64,000 nucleotides of DNA, taken from assembly GCF_014197145.1 (NCBI RefSeq), contig NZ_JACIEZ010000006.1:170348-234347 (forward strand), given 5' to 3'. Position 1 is the first letter of the stretch. Every line of letters begins with the position of its first letter. The position numbers and the translations under genes were made by a program. Of the stretch, positions 24,730 to 33,447 are shown piece after piece. Source of the stretch: Gellertiella hungarica. GTDB lineage: Bacteria; Pseudomonadota; Alphaproteobacteria; Rhizobiales; Rhizobiaceae. Below the pieces are notes generated by a model. That model made no database searches. It was given only the letters and a program-made list of their open reading frames with translations, and was not told the DNA's origin.

Positions 24730-25146
24730 TCAGGCCGCCTCGGCGGCCTCATCCTCGACATCGGTGGCGGCAAGGATTTCTATGCCGCTATCGGTGAGAA
24801 GCAGAAGATAGCATGCCTGAACGGTCGCCCGGCCTGCCACGCGGGCAAGCGCCTCGACGTTCAGCGCCCAGCGCACGGTGACACAGTAACGCCTCTCGCC
24901 GCAGGGGACGAAATCCACGATCTCGAAGCTGATCGCGCGATGCGCGCAATCTCTCCGTTCGCGGCGAAGAAGCCTTAGCAGGGCACGTCTTTCCGGCTTG
25001 CCAAGTGCAAAGGGCATGATCAGGTCGCGGTCGCAAAGCAGCGGCGTCGAAAAATAGCCCGCCACCTGTGTCGGGGCATCGATTGCCGTGACGGCTGTCG
25101 CAAAGGTTTGGAAGAAATCGTCCAGTGCCTGTGGATGTACGCCCAT
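24730..25146 (-). CDS. Hypothetical protein, possibly NTF2/SnoaL-like
   Basis: This 138-aa protein begins HPQALDDFFQTFATAVTAID, followed by mixed alpha/beta segments (FEIVDFVPCGERRYCVTVRWAL). The N-terminal helix and later curved-sheet pattern resemble small NTF2-like proteins, but no firm signature is visible. It converges on the SDR gene and is divergent from the glycine-rich secreted protein. Coding is supported by frame length and residue composition only. Confidence 0.55.
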   Translation of the reverse strand: MGVHPQALDDFFQTFATAVTAIDAPTQVAGYFSTPLLCDRDLIMPFALGKPERRALLRLLRRERRDCAHRAISFEIVDFVPCGERRYCVTVRWALNVEALARVAGRATVQACYLLLLTDSGIEILAATDVEDEAAEAA

Positions 25147-25375
25147 ACGATCGCCCTCCCGGCGCTTCAGGTCACCGGTAACGCTTCAAGGGGAAAATGG
25201 TTCCCGCCCTCGGGGTCGAAAAGTCTCGCCGCGAGACGGAAACCATTTCATGTCCCCGCCATCCGGCCTTCTGTGGCAATTCACTCCTCCCTTATGTCCG
25301 CACGTTCGAAAATGGACGGAACCATGCCCTCATCTCGACGTTGATGCAGCGAACGCTATTGAAGCAAGGAGATAA

Positions 25376-25774
25376 ATGATGAACCGATTGATGGCTTCCG
25401 CCCTTCTGATTGCAGGTCTTGCGGCTGGCGGTGCCCACGCACAGGAAAGCACCGTGACAGGTGCTGCGAGCGGCGCCGTGACGGGGGCCATCGTTGGCGG
25501 CCCGGTTGGTGCGGCCGTTGGTGGCGTGGTGGGTGCTGTGGCCGGAACGGCCATCGATCCGCCGCCGCAGCGCGTCATAACCTATGTCCAGCAGCAGCCG
25601 GTTCCGGTCGAGACCATTCGCATCCAGGAACAGGTCGTGGTCGGCAAACCCATTTCGCGGCAGGTCGTGCTCACCCCCGTGCCGGAAGCACCCCAATATG
25701 CCTATGCGGTTGTCAACCAGCAGCGGGTGATCGTCGATCCCAACACCTACACGGTGGTGCAGGTCCTGCAGTAA
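25376..25774 (+). CDS. Secreted glycine-zipper protein, DUF1236-like
   Basis: This 132-aa protein has a Sec signal peptide (MASALLIAGLAAGGAHAQ, cleavage after about residue 22). A Gly/Ala/Val-rich glycine zipper follows (GAASGAVTGAIVGGPVGAAV). The C-terminal part with PEAPQYAYAVVNQQRVIVDP resembles DUF1236 domains common in Rhizobiales. It is probably periplasmic or outer-membrane associated. AAGGAGAT precedes tandem ATGs. A strong terminator follows. Confidence 0.8.
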   Translation: MMNRLMASALLIAGLAAGGAHAQESTVTGAASGAVTGAIVGGPVGAAVGGVVGAVAGTAIDPPPQRVITYVQQQPVPVETIRIQEQVVVGKPISRQVVLTPVPEAPQYAYAVVNQQRVIVDPNTYTVVQVLQ

Positions 25775-25850
25775 CCCGCTTTACCCTCTCCAGACGTGGC
25801 AGGCTCCCCTCCCCTGACCACGCATTCCGGAGCCAACCTCCCGCTCCGGC

Positions 25851-25880
25851 AAAGCCCGCCTGTTTCAGGCGGGCTTTTTT
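25851..25880 (+). terminator. Rho-independent terminator
   Basis: A 12-bp stem AAAGCCCGCCTG/CAGGCGGGCTTT encloses a 3-nt loop and runs into a T tract ending at 25880. It terminates the DUF1236-like gene and lies 8 bp from the stop of the convergent DNA ligase gene, so it may act in both directions. Confidence 0.85.
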
Positions 25881-25888
25881 CTGCAGGT

Positions 25889-27508
25889 TCACTCTGCCCT
25901 TGGCAACATTGCCTTCAGCGTTTCAAGCCGGTCCGCATCGGCGGGCCTTTTATCCGTTCTCAATCTGGAAATACGGGGAAAACGCATGGCAACGCCCGAT
26001 TTGTGCCGGTTCGAACGGTTCAGGCCCTCGAAGGCCACCTCTACCACGAACCCTTCTTCCTTGGTTGCCTTGAGCACGCGGACGGGACCGAAGCGATCCA
26101 CCGTATTGTTGCGCACGAAGCGGTCCAGCACCTTCAGCTCCTCGTCCGTAAAGCCGAAATAGGCCTTGCCGACGGGCACGAGCTGGTCTCCCTCAGGCCC
26201 TTCGGTCCAGACGCCGAAGGTGAAATCCGAATAGAAGCTCGAGCGTTTGCCATGGCCACGCTGGGCGTAGATCAGCACCGCATCGATATTGTGCGGATCG
26301 CGCTTCCACTTGAACCAGGGGCCCTTCATCCGCCCGGCCTGGTAGGCACTATCGAGCTTCTTCAGCATCACCCCTTCGATGACGGGATCGGGTGGGGCGC
26401 TGCGCAACCGGTCGAGCTCGTCCCAGCTGTTGAAACCGACCAGTGGCGAAAGATCGAACCGAAGCGGATCGGCCGCGCCGATGACGTGCTGCAGCGCCTG
26501 GCGCCGTTCCAGGAAAGGCGCGGGACGCATGTCTTCATTGCCCGCAAACAGCAGGTCATAGGCCCGGACGAAGGCCGGAAACTCTTCCATGGTCCTTGCG
26601 GTGACGCCCTTGCGGTTCAGCCGCTGCTGGAGGTCCGAGAAGGGGCGGGCTGCCCCGTTCGACCGGAAGGTGCCGCCGACCAGCAGTTCGCCATCGACCG
26701 TGCCTTCGAAGGTAATCGCATCCAGCACGTCCGGAAAGCTTGCCGAGATGTCCTCGCCGCTTCTCGAAAAGATGCGGGCGAGCGAACCCTTTCTCGTCAG
26801 CTGGATCCGGATGCCGTCCCACTTCCATTCGGCCGCATAATGGGAGGGATCGAGATCGTCCAGGTCCCCCTCTTCGACCGGGTTGGCCAGCATGACCGGA
26901 TGGAAGATCGCAGGGCTCTTCAGCTCCGGACGGTCTGCGCGGCCCTCGATCCAGTCGAAAAGCGAGCGGTAGGGCGGGGAAAGCCCGTGCCACAGTGCCT
27001 CGATTTCGTTCGCATCCCGCTCGCCGAGCGCCGCAAGAGCCTGAACCGCGAGCCTTTTCGATACGCCAACACGCATTGCGCCTGTTGCCAGTTTCAGGAA
27101 GGCGTAGCGGCCCGAGGGATCAAGCGCATTGAGAAGATCGCGCACGAGGCCGCGCACCGCCGTGCGTCCGGCGCCGTTCAGGCTTTCGATCACGCTGCCG
27201 AGCGAGGGCTCGGAAAGCCGCTCGGGGGGATCCTGTTCATTGTCCCAGACAAGCGAGATGGTTTCGGCCAGATCGCCGACATAATCGTAGGAATAGCGGA
27301 AAAGCACCTCGTCCATGCGCTCGAGCACCAGTTCGCGGAGCATTTTCGGCTTCACATGCGGCACATCGAGCGTGCCGGCAATGGCGGCGAGTGCATAGCC
27401 CCGATCCGGATCGGGAACGGTGCGGAAATAATCCGTCAGCAGCTTCAGCTTGGCATTGCGGCCCGGGGTCAGAACGAGACGGTCGAGAAGAGTGGAAAAG
27501 GCCTTCAT
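25889..27508 (-). CDS. ATP-dependent DNA ligase of the ligase-exonuclease module
   Basis: This 539-aa ATP-dependent DNA ligase has an N-terminal ligase domain (residues about 1-200) and a nucleotidyltransferase core. The catalytic Lys lies in AAEWKWDGIRIQL near residue 245, DGELLVG is motif III, and MLKKLDSAY and FKWKRD are motifs IV-V. The C-terminal OB fold carries AYFGFTDEELKVLD. It is the type encoded next to a metallo-beta-lactamase exonuclease and linked to DNA damage response. The start at 27508 overlaps the exonuclease stop by 4 bp (ATGA). The longer open frame upstream is antisense shadow. Confidence 0.9.
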   Translation of the reverse strand: MKAFSTLLDRLVLTPGRNAKLKLLTDYFRTVPDPDRGYALAAIAGTLDVPHVKPKMLRELVLERMDEVLFRYSYDYVGDLAETISLVWDNEQDPPERLSEPSLGSVIESLNGAGRTAVRGLVRDLLNALDPSGRYAFLKLATGAMRVGVSKRLAVQALAALGERDANEIEALWHGLSPPYRSLFDWIEGRADRPELKSPAIFHPVMLANPVEEGDLDDLDPSHYAAEWKWDGIRIQLTRKGSLARIFSRSGEDISASFPDVLDAITFEGTVDGELLVGGTFRSNGAARPFSDLQQRLNRKGVTARTMEEFPAFVRAYDLLFAGNEDMRPAPFLERRQALQHVIGAADPLRFDLSPLVGFNSWDELDRLRSAPPDPVIEGVMLKKLDSAYQAGRMKGPWFKWKRDPHNIDAVLIYAQRGHGKRSSFYSDFTFGVWTEGPEGDQLVPVGKAYFGFTDEELKVLDRFVRNNTVDRFGPVRVLKATKEEGFVVEVAFEGLNRSNRHKSGVAMRFPRISRLRTDKRPADADRLETLKAMLPRAE

Positions 27509-28512
27509 GCGTCGCCCTCGTCTTCGTAGCCGACAAGATGCAGCGGGCGGGCGGCGATGCCCTGCAGCTCGCACCAGCGTACCAGCGCCTCTTCCCGTCC
27601 GTGCGTAACCCAGACTTCGCCGGGCATGATGTCCCGGATCGTCGCGGTCAGTTCCGGCCAGTCGCAATGGTCGGAGATAACGAGCGGCAGCTCCACGCCG
27701 CGCTGGCGGGCGCGCTGGCGCACCATCATCCAGCCGGAGGCAAAGGCCGGCAACGGATCGGCAAAGCGGCGCATCCACACTCCGGAAAAGGCAGACGGCG
27801 GGCCGACCACGACAGCGCCGCGAAAATCGGCCTTCTCCTCTTCCACGGCCACCCTGAGTTCGCCCAGATCGATGCCTTCGGCCTGATAGAATTCGCAGAG
27901 CCGGACCAGAGCGCCATGCATGTAGACGGGTTTGTCATAGCCCGCCTGCCGGAGCAGCGCGATGACGCGCTGCGCCTTGCCAAGCGCATAGGCGCCGACG
28001 AAATGGGTTCGATCCGGAAACTGGGCGAGCGAGGCGAGAAGCTTGCGGATTTCCCCGAGCGGATCGGGGTGACGAAAGACCGGAAGGCCGAAGGTGGCTT
28101 CAGTGATGAAGACGTCGCAGGCAACCGGTTCGAAGGCCGCGCAGGTCGGGTCGAGGCTTCGCTTGTAATCCCCCGAAGCAACGATGCGGGTGCCGGCGTG
28201 CTCGACGCGGATCTGACAGGACCCGAGCACATGGCCTGCCGGATGGAAGGACACCCGCACACCTGCGATGTCTATCGTTTCACCTGGCATGGCCACCTGC
28301 TCCGTGCGGCAGAAACCCTCCCCCATCCGGATCCGCATGATCTCGAGCGTCTCGCGCGAGGCCAGCACCGCACCGTGACCCGCGCGGGCATGGTCCGAAT
28401 GGCCATGGGTGATCAATGCCCGCTGGACGGGCCGCACGGGATCGATGTGGAAATCGCCGATCGGGCAGTAGAGCCCCTCCGGCGTGGGAAAAAGCAGGTT
28501 ATCCGTGTTCAT
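27505..28512 (-). CDS. Ligase-associated DNA exonuclease, metallo-beta-lactamase fold
   Basis: This 335-aa protein has the SNM1/CPSF73-like metal motif ITHGHSDHARAGHG near residue 37. FHPAGHVLGSCQIRVEHAG and SGDYKRSLDP follow, as in RNase J/SNM1-type nucleases. It is expected to trim DNA ends for the adjacent ligase. Start choice is uncertain: ATG 28512 gives a compact N-terminus (MNTDNLLFPTPEGLYCP), ATG 28524 adds four residues, and neither has a strong ribosome site. Of the usual four-gene module, the helicase and PdeM-type phosphoesterase genes are absent here. Confidence 0.87.
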   Translation of the reverse strand: MNTDNLLFPTPEGLYCPIGDFHIDPVRPVQRALITHGHSDHARAGHGAVLASRETLEIMRIRMGEGFCRTEQVAMPGETIDIAGVRVSFHPAGHVLGSCQIRVEHAGTRIVASGDYKRSLDPTCAAFEPVACDVFITEATFGLPVFRHPDPLGEIRKLLASLAQFPDRTHFVGAYALGKAQRVIALLRQAGYDKPVYMHGALVRLCEFYQAEGIDLGELRVAVEEEKADFRGAVVVGPPSAFSGVWMRRFADPLPAFASGWMMVRQRARQRGVELPLVISDHCDWPELTATIRDIMPGEVWVTHGREEALVRWCELQGIAARPLHLVGYEDEGDA

Positions 28513-28561
28513 CTTGCTAGACATAGCGGCTTTTTGGCCGCTTGCCAGTAGCGCCTCGGGA

Positions 28562-29587
28562 TCAGAGCGGGCGCTGCCGCGGCGCGCCGACGGAGCTTCG
28601 CACCACGAGATCGGGAACGACGAGGATTTCCCTCTCCTCGGCCGCTGCCCCGCCAAGCCTCTCGATCAGAAGCGCCATGGCCTGGCGCCCGATGATGCTG
28701 CGCGGCTGACGGATGGTGGTGAGCGGCGGGTTGGTGAAACTTGCCTGCGGGATATCGTCGAAACCCGTGACCGAGAAATCGCGCGGCACCTGGTATCCGC
28801 GGGCCGACAGCGCCAGCATCGCACCGACGGCCGTCTGGTCGTTGACGCACATGAAGGCGGTGGGCAGCATGTCACGCATGAAGAGCAGTTCGACGGCGGC
28901 GCGCCCGCTTTCGACGGTGCCGTCGCCATCGAGGATCAGGTGCTTTTCCGGCGGGATGCCGAATTCGCTCATGCCCGCGACATAGCCCTCGCGGCGGCGC
29001 TGATAGGCCAGCCGCGTACGGTTTTCGCCGATGAAGGCAATGGAGCGATGGCCGGCGGAGAGCAGATGATCCACAGTCTTGCGCGCGCCCATCAGATCAT
29101 CCACGCCGACATAGGAAATGCCGCCGTTGAAGATGGGCTCGAAGACCCCGACCGTCGGCGGCAGCTGCGTGGTGGCCGCCTGATGGCCGAAGGGCAACGT
29201 GCCGGTGAAGAGGATAAGCCCTGCGGCCTGCCCGGAATTCAGGAATTTCAGATACTCCATCCCCCTGAGCGGCTCGTTCTGGGTGTGGCCGATGAGGATG
29301 CCATAGCCATGCGCACGGGCCTCGTTCTCGAGCCCCATCAGGATATGGGAAAAATTGGGGTCGCCGATATCGGGGGCAACGACCAGGATCATGTTGGAGC
29401 GGCCGAGCCTCAGGCCCCGCGCCATGGCATTCGTCGTGTAGCCGGTGATGGCGATTGCCTGATGCACCTTCTGGCGGGTCGACTGGGACACTTTCTCCGG
29501 CGTGTGGATGGCACGGCTGACCGTGGCAATGGACACCTGCGCCAAACGGGCGACGTCCTCGATCGTTGCGGAAACGGGTTGAGACAC
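28562..29587 (-). CDS. LacI-family transcriptional repressor
   Basis: This 341-aa regulator has an N-terminal LacI helix-turn-helix (ATIEDVARLAQVSIATVSRA) and a hinge followed by a periplasmic-binding-protein-like effector domain. CVNDQTAVGAMLAL and VTGFDDIPQASFTNPPLTTI are canonical for the family. It is divergent from the sugar ABC operon and most likely represses it through the two operators at 29684-29720, releasing on binding the imported sugar or a derivative. The ligand is unknown. Confidence 0.92.
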   Translation of the reverse strand: MSQPVSATIEDVARLAQVSIATVSRAIHTPEKVSQSTRQKVHQAIAITGYTTNAMARGLRLGRSNMILVVAPDIGDPNFSHILMGLENEARAHGYGILIGHTQNEPLRGMEYLKFLNSGQAAGLILFTGTLPFGHQAATTQLPPTVGVFEPIFNGGISYVGVDDLMGARKTVDHLLSAGHRSIAFIGENRTRLAYQRRREGYVAGMSEFGIPPEKHLILDGDGTVESGRAAVELLFMRDMLPTAFMCVNDQTAVGAMLALSARGYQVPRDFSVTGFDDIPQASFTNPPLTTIRQPRSIIGRQAMALLIERLGGAAAEEREILVVPDLVVRSSVGAPRQRPL

Positions 29588-29683
29588 TGCGGATAGGTCC
29601 TGAGATGCTAATGGACGGGGACCATATACAGCCTTGGGCCCCGTGAAAAGCCGACTTCCGGCGATATCCTTGATTTTGCATCA

Positions 29684-29720
29684 ATGTAAACCTTTACATG
29701 TCGGATGTAAAGGTTTACAT
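29684..29720. promoter_or_regulatory. Two LacI operators, 21 bp centre to centre
   Basis: ATGTAAACCTTTACAT (29684-29699) and ATGTAAAGGTTTACAT (29705-29720) are exact reverse complements of each other. Each has perfect 7-bp arms around a 2-bp centre. The 21-bp spacing is two helical turns, so two repressor dimers would sit on one face. They lie 37-73 bp upstream of the ABC ATPase start and about 97-133 bp upstream of the lacI start. Confidence 0.85.
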
Positions 29721-29756
29721 CTTGCCGCAATGGGAAGAGGGGCCCGGGAGGAGAGC

Positions 29757-31295
29757 ATGTCCGAGACCGGCGCGGCCGTCATGGCCGCGAGCCGCATCTG
29801 CAAATCGTTTTCCGGCGTGCAGGTTCTGTTCAGCGTCGATTTCGAATTGCGGCGCGGCGAGGTTCACGCACTGATGGGCGAGAACGGCGCGGGAAAGTCC
29901 ACGCTGGTCAAGGTGCTGAGCGGCTTCGAAAAGCCGACGTCCGGCCGCATCCTCATGGATGGGCAGGAAGTCTCCTTCGCCAACAATCGCGCGGCAGAAG
30001 CCGCCGGCATCGTCCTCATCCATCAGGAATTCAATCTGGCCGATCATCTGACCGTGTCGGAAAGCATGTTCCTGGGCCGCGAGGTGACCCGCTTCGGCAT
30101 TCTCGACCGAAGCTTCATGCGCAAGGCCACGCGCGACATTCTGGACAGGCTCGGCTCCCACATCCACGAGGACGCGCTGATTTCCTCGCTGCCGGTCGCC
30201 GACAAGCAGATGGTGGAAATTGCCAAGGCGATCAGCCGCGATGCGCGCGTCGTCTTCATGGACGAGCCGACCGCGGTGCTTTCCCGCGAGGAAACCCGCA
30301 TTCTGTTCGATCAGGTCCGTCGCCTGCGCGACCAGGGCACCAGCTTCGTCTTCGTCTCCCACAAGCTGGACGAGGTGATGGAGCTTGCCGACCGCGTCAC
30401 CGTTTTGCGTGACGGCCAGTGGGTGAAGACTGCCCCTGTTTCCGAACTCGATGGCGAGAGCATTGCCCAGCTGATGGTCGGACGCGAACTGTCCAGCCTC
30501 TATCCTGCCAAGCACGAGCCCGACGTGGACGAGGAAATCGCCCTATCCGTCAAAGATCTTTCCACCGGCTATGTGAAGGACGCCAGCTTCGAGATCCGCA
30601 AGGGAGAGGTCTTCGGCTTTTCGGGCCTGATCGGCTCGGGACGCAGCGAGCTGATGGAAGCCATCTCCGGCATCCGCACGCCGGCAAGCGGCGAGGTGCG
30701 CATCTATGGCCGCCTCTTGAGAAGCGGCGACGTGCGCGCGGCAAACCAGGCGGGTCTTGCCTACATGACAAAGGACCGTAAGGGGAAGGGCCTGCTTCTC
30801 GGCGAGGGAATGACGGTCAATCTGACCCTGCAATCGCTCGATCAGCACGGACCCGTCGTCTATCTCGATCCGAAGAGCGAGGCAAAGGCGATGGACCGCG
30901 CCCGCCGCCGCTTCGACATCCGGGTCCGCGACGGCAATGTCATTGCCGCACGCATGTCCGGCGGCAACCAGCAGAAACTTCTTCTCGCCAAGGTGATGGA
31001 GACCGATCCCAAGATCGTCATCATCGACGAGCCGACCCGCGGCATCGACGTGGGCACAAAGCAGCAGATCTATCACTTCATATCGTCGCTTGCGCGCGAT
31101 GGCTGGTCGATCATCGTCGTCTCTTCGGAAATGCCCGAGATCATAGGGCTCTGCAGCCGGGTGGCGGTGATGCGCGAAGGCCGGATCGTCGGTGTGCTCG
31201 AGGGCGACGAAATCAACGAACAGGAAATCATGCGCTATGCCGCCGGGCTGAAGCGGCGCACCCGGCCGGAGGAGGCCGGAGCCGTACCGGCCTGA
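29757..31295 (+). CDS. Sugar ABC transporter, tandem ATP-binding subunit
   Basis: This 512-aa protein has two nucleotide-binding domains, as in RbsA/MglA. Domain 1 has Walker A GENGAGKST (near residue 45), LPVADKQMVEIAKAI (signature region) and Walker B VVFMDEPTA. Domain 2 has the degenerate GLIGSGRSE P-loop, signature MSGGNQQKLLLAKVM and intact Walker B IVIIDEPTRGIDVG. It energises carbohydrate import on the inner face of the membrane with the permease downstream. GGGAGGAGAG lies before the ATG at 29757. The permease follows after 16 bp. Confidence 0.92.
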   Translation: MSETGAAVMAASRICKSFSGVQVLFSVDFELRRGEVHALMGENGAGKSTLVKVLSGFEKPTSGRILMDGQEVSFANNRAAEAAGIVLIHQEFNLADHLTVSESMFLGREVTRFGILDRSFMRKATRDILDRLGSHIHEDALISSLPVADKQMVEIAKAISRDARVVFMDEPTAVLSREETRILFDQVRRLRDQGTSFVFVSHKLDEVMELADRVTVLRDGQWVKTAPVSELDGESIAQLMVGRELSSLYPAKHEPDVDEEIALSVKDLSTGYVKDASFEIRKGEVFGFSGLIGSGRSELMEAISGIRTPASGEVRIYGRLLRSGDVRAANQAGLAYMTKDRKGKGLLLGEGMTVNLTLQSLDQHGPVVYLDPKSEAKAMDRARRRFDIRVRDGNVIAARMSGGNQQKLLLAKVMETDPKIVIIDEPTRGIDVGTKQQIYHFISSLARDGWSIIVVSSEMPEIIGLCSRVAVMREGRIVGVLEGDEINEQEIMRYAAGLKRRTRPEEAGAVPA

Positions 31296-31311
31296 AAAGA
31301 GGGCCGGCTGC

Positions 31312-32352
31312 ATGAACGAGAATAGAGGGGGAACGGACCAGGCCATGAGCAACACGGAACTATCTGATCGGGCGCGGCCGGCGCGCAGTCTTCGCGACAT
31401 GGATCTGAGGGCGATTGCACCCTTTGCCGCACTGGCACTGCTGCTGATCGTCGGCGCGCTGGTCAACCCGAACTTCATCAGCATTGCAAACCTTGCCAAT
31501 GTGGCGACCCGGAGCGCCTTCATCGCGATCATCGCGGTCGGCGCGACCTTCGTCATCTCGGCAGGCGATCTCGACCTCTCCGTCGGCTCCATGGTGGCCT
31601 TCGTGGCCAGCCTGATGATCCTGTTCATGAATTCCGGCGCCATTGCGGATCCGGCGCTGACCATTGCGGCGGCCGTTGCGCTCACCATCCTTGCCGGCGC
31701 GCTCTGCGGCTTCTTCAACGGGCTGATCACCACCGTCGGCAAGATCGAGCCTTTCATCGCCACGCTCGGCACCATGGGCATCTATCGCGGCCTGACCACC
31801 TGGCTTTCGCAGGGCGGCGCGATCACGCTGAAATCGCCCGACATCCAGACCATGGTGCGCCCCGCCTATTTCGGCAGCGTTCTGGGCCTGCCGGTTCCGA
31901 TCCTGGTGATCCTCGTCGTCACTGCCATTGCCGCCTTCATCCTCTACCGCACCCGCTATGGCCGCCATGTGGTGGCGGTCGGTTCGAGCAGCGACGTGGC
32001 ACGCTATTCGGGCATTGCCGTCAATCGGGTGCGCATGGTCGCCTTCATCATCCAGGGCCTCTGCGTGGCGATCACCGTGCTGCTCTACGTGCCGCGCCTC
32101 GGCTCGACCTCGGCGACGACGGGCATTCTCTGGGAACTGCAGGCGATCACCGCCGTGGTGGTCGGCGGCACGGCGCTGAAAGGCGGGGCAGGCCGGGTCT
32201 GGGGCACGATCTGCGGTGCCTTCATTCTGGAGATCGTCGGCAACATCATGCTGCTTTCCAATTTCATCAGCGAATACCTGATCGGCGCCATCCAGGGCTC
32301 GATCATCATCATCGCGATGCTCGTGCAGCGCTCGCTCGTTCGAAAATCGTGA
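31312..32352 (+). CDS. Sugar ABC transporter permease, RbsC type
   Basis: This 346-aa BPD_transp_2-type permease has about nine to ten hydrophobic segments. Characteristic motifs are ISAGDLDLSVGSMVAF near residue 82, GKIEPFIATLGTMGIYRGL near 145 and the C-terminal GGTALKGGAGRVWGT near 285. It is the only permease of this importer and so should homodimerise. The ATG at 31312 is used; an ATG at 31345 would also keep all membrane segments. A 68-bp gap to the binding protein contains a GC-rich inverted repeat. Confidence 0.9.
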   Translation: MNENRGGTDQAMSNTELSDRARPARSLRDMDLRAIAPFAALALLLIVGALVNPNFISIANLANVATRSAFIAIIAVGATFVISAGDLDLSVGSMVAFVASLMILFMNSGAIADPALTIAAAVALTILAGALCGFFNGLITTVGKIEPFIATLGTMGIYRGLTTWLSQGGAITLKSPDIQTMVRPAYFGSVLGLPVPILVILVVTAIAAFILYRTRYGRHVVAVGSSSDVARYSGIAVNRVRMVAFIIQGLCVAITVLLYVPRLGSTSATTGILWELQAITAVVVGGTALKGGAGRVWGTICGAFILEIVGNIMLLSNFISEYLIGAIQGSIIIIAMLVQRSLVRKS

Positions 32353-32420
32353 GGCCGGTCCGGGAGGCCCGGCCAGACGTACCGCCCTTAAGGGCGATCA
32401 ACCCCAGGAGGAGAACACAC

Positions 32421-33371
32421 ATGCTGAAGAATTTCGCGCGCGCCGCAGCCTTTGCGGCCATCGGCCTCACGGCCGGTGTGGCGGGGGCTCAGGACGCCAA
32501 GACCATCGGCGTTTCCATTCCCGCAGCGGACCACGGCTGGACCGCGGGCGTCGTCTACCACGCCGAACGGGTGGCCGAACTGCTCCAGAAGGAGCATCCG
32601 GGCCTCAAGGTCGTGGTGAAGACCTCGCCCGATCCGGCAAGCCAGGCCAACGCGATCCAGGATCTCGAAACCCAGGGCCTCGATGCACTGGTGATCCTGC
32701 CGACCGATCCCGATCCGCTCGTCAACGCCATCAAGGAAGTCAAGAGCAAGGGCACCTTCGTCGCCATCGTCGACCGCGCACCGAGCGTCATGGACGACAC
32801 GGTCCGCGATCTCTATGTCGCCGGCAACAATCCGGCGCTGGGCGAAGTCGCCGGCAACTACATCAAGAACACCACGCCGGATGCTGAAGTCGTGGTCATC
32901 CGCGGCCTGCCGATTCCGATCGACCAGCAGCGCCAGGACGGCTTCGACAAGGCGATTGCCGGCTCCAACGTCAAGGTTCTCGACCGCCAGTTCGGCAACT
33001 GGAACCGCGACGATGCCTTCAAGGTGATGCAGGACTACCTGACCAAGTTCCCGAAGATCGACGTGGTCTGGTGCCAGGACGACGACATGGCCGTCGGCGT
33101 GCTGCAGGCCATCGAGCAGTCCGGCCGCACCGACATCCAGTATGTGGTTGGCGGCGCCGGTTCCAAGGACATGATCAAGAAGGTTCAGGACGGCGACAAG
33201 ATGATCCCGGTCGACGTGCTCTATCCGCCGGCAATGGTGGGTTCGGCCATGGAGCTGACGGCAGCGGCCCTTTACAGCCAGGTACCGGTCCGCGGGACCT
33301 ACACGCTCGATGCCACGCTTGTCACGAAGGACAATGCCAAGGATTTCTACTTCCCGGATTCGCCCTTCTGA
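32421..33371 (+). CDS. Sugar ABC transporter periplasmic binding protein
   Basis: This 316-aa Peripla_BP_4 (ribose/galactose type) protein has a signal peptide ending at about AGVAGAQ (residue 23). Binding-fold landmarks are IGVSIPAADHGWTAGV, ALVILPTDPDPLV, CQDDDMAVGVLQAIEQSG and VDVLYPPAMVGSAMEL. It captures the sugar or polyol in the periplasm. AGGAGGAG precedes the ATG. The GC-rich hairpin directly after the gene could stabilise this message relative to distal genes. Confidence 0.92.
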   Translation: MLKNFARAAAFAAIGLTAGVAGAQDAKTIGVSIPAADHGWTAGVVYHAERVAELLQKEHPGLKVVVKTSPDPASQANAIQDLETQGLDALVILPTDPDPLVNAIKEVKSKGTFVAIVDRAPSVMDDTVRDLYVAGNNPALGEVAGNYIKNTTPDAEVVVIRGLPIPIDQQRQDGFDKAIAGSNVKVLDRQFGNWNRDDAFKVMQDYLTKFPKIDVVWCQDDDMAVGVLQAIEQSGRTDIQYVVGGAGSKDMIKKVQDGDKMIPVDVLYPPAMVGSAMELTAAALYSQVPVRGTYTLDATLVTKDNAKDFYFPDSPF

Positions 33372-33390
33372 GCTTATAAATCGATTTAAG

Positions 33391-33413
33391 GGGAGCGCCT
33401 TCCGGGCGCTCCC
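33391..33413 (+). other. mRNA hairpin after binding-protein gene
   Basis: A 9-bp stem GGGAGCGCC/GGCGCTCCC encloses a 5-nt loop, 19 bp after the stop codon, with no T tract. It separates the binding-protein gene from the epimerase gene in the same direction. It fits a 3'-end stabiliser or partial attenuator giving excess binding protein. Confidence 0.6.
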
Positions 33414-33447
33414 TGCAACTTGAACTCTTTGCCACGGGAGGAATGGC

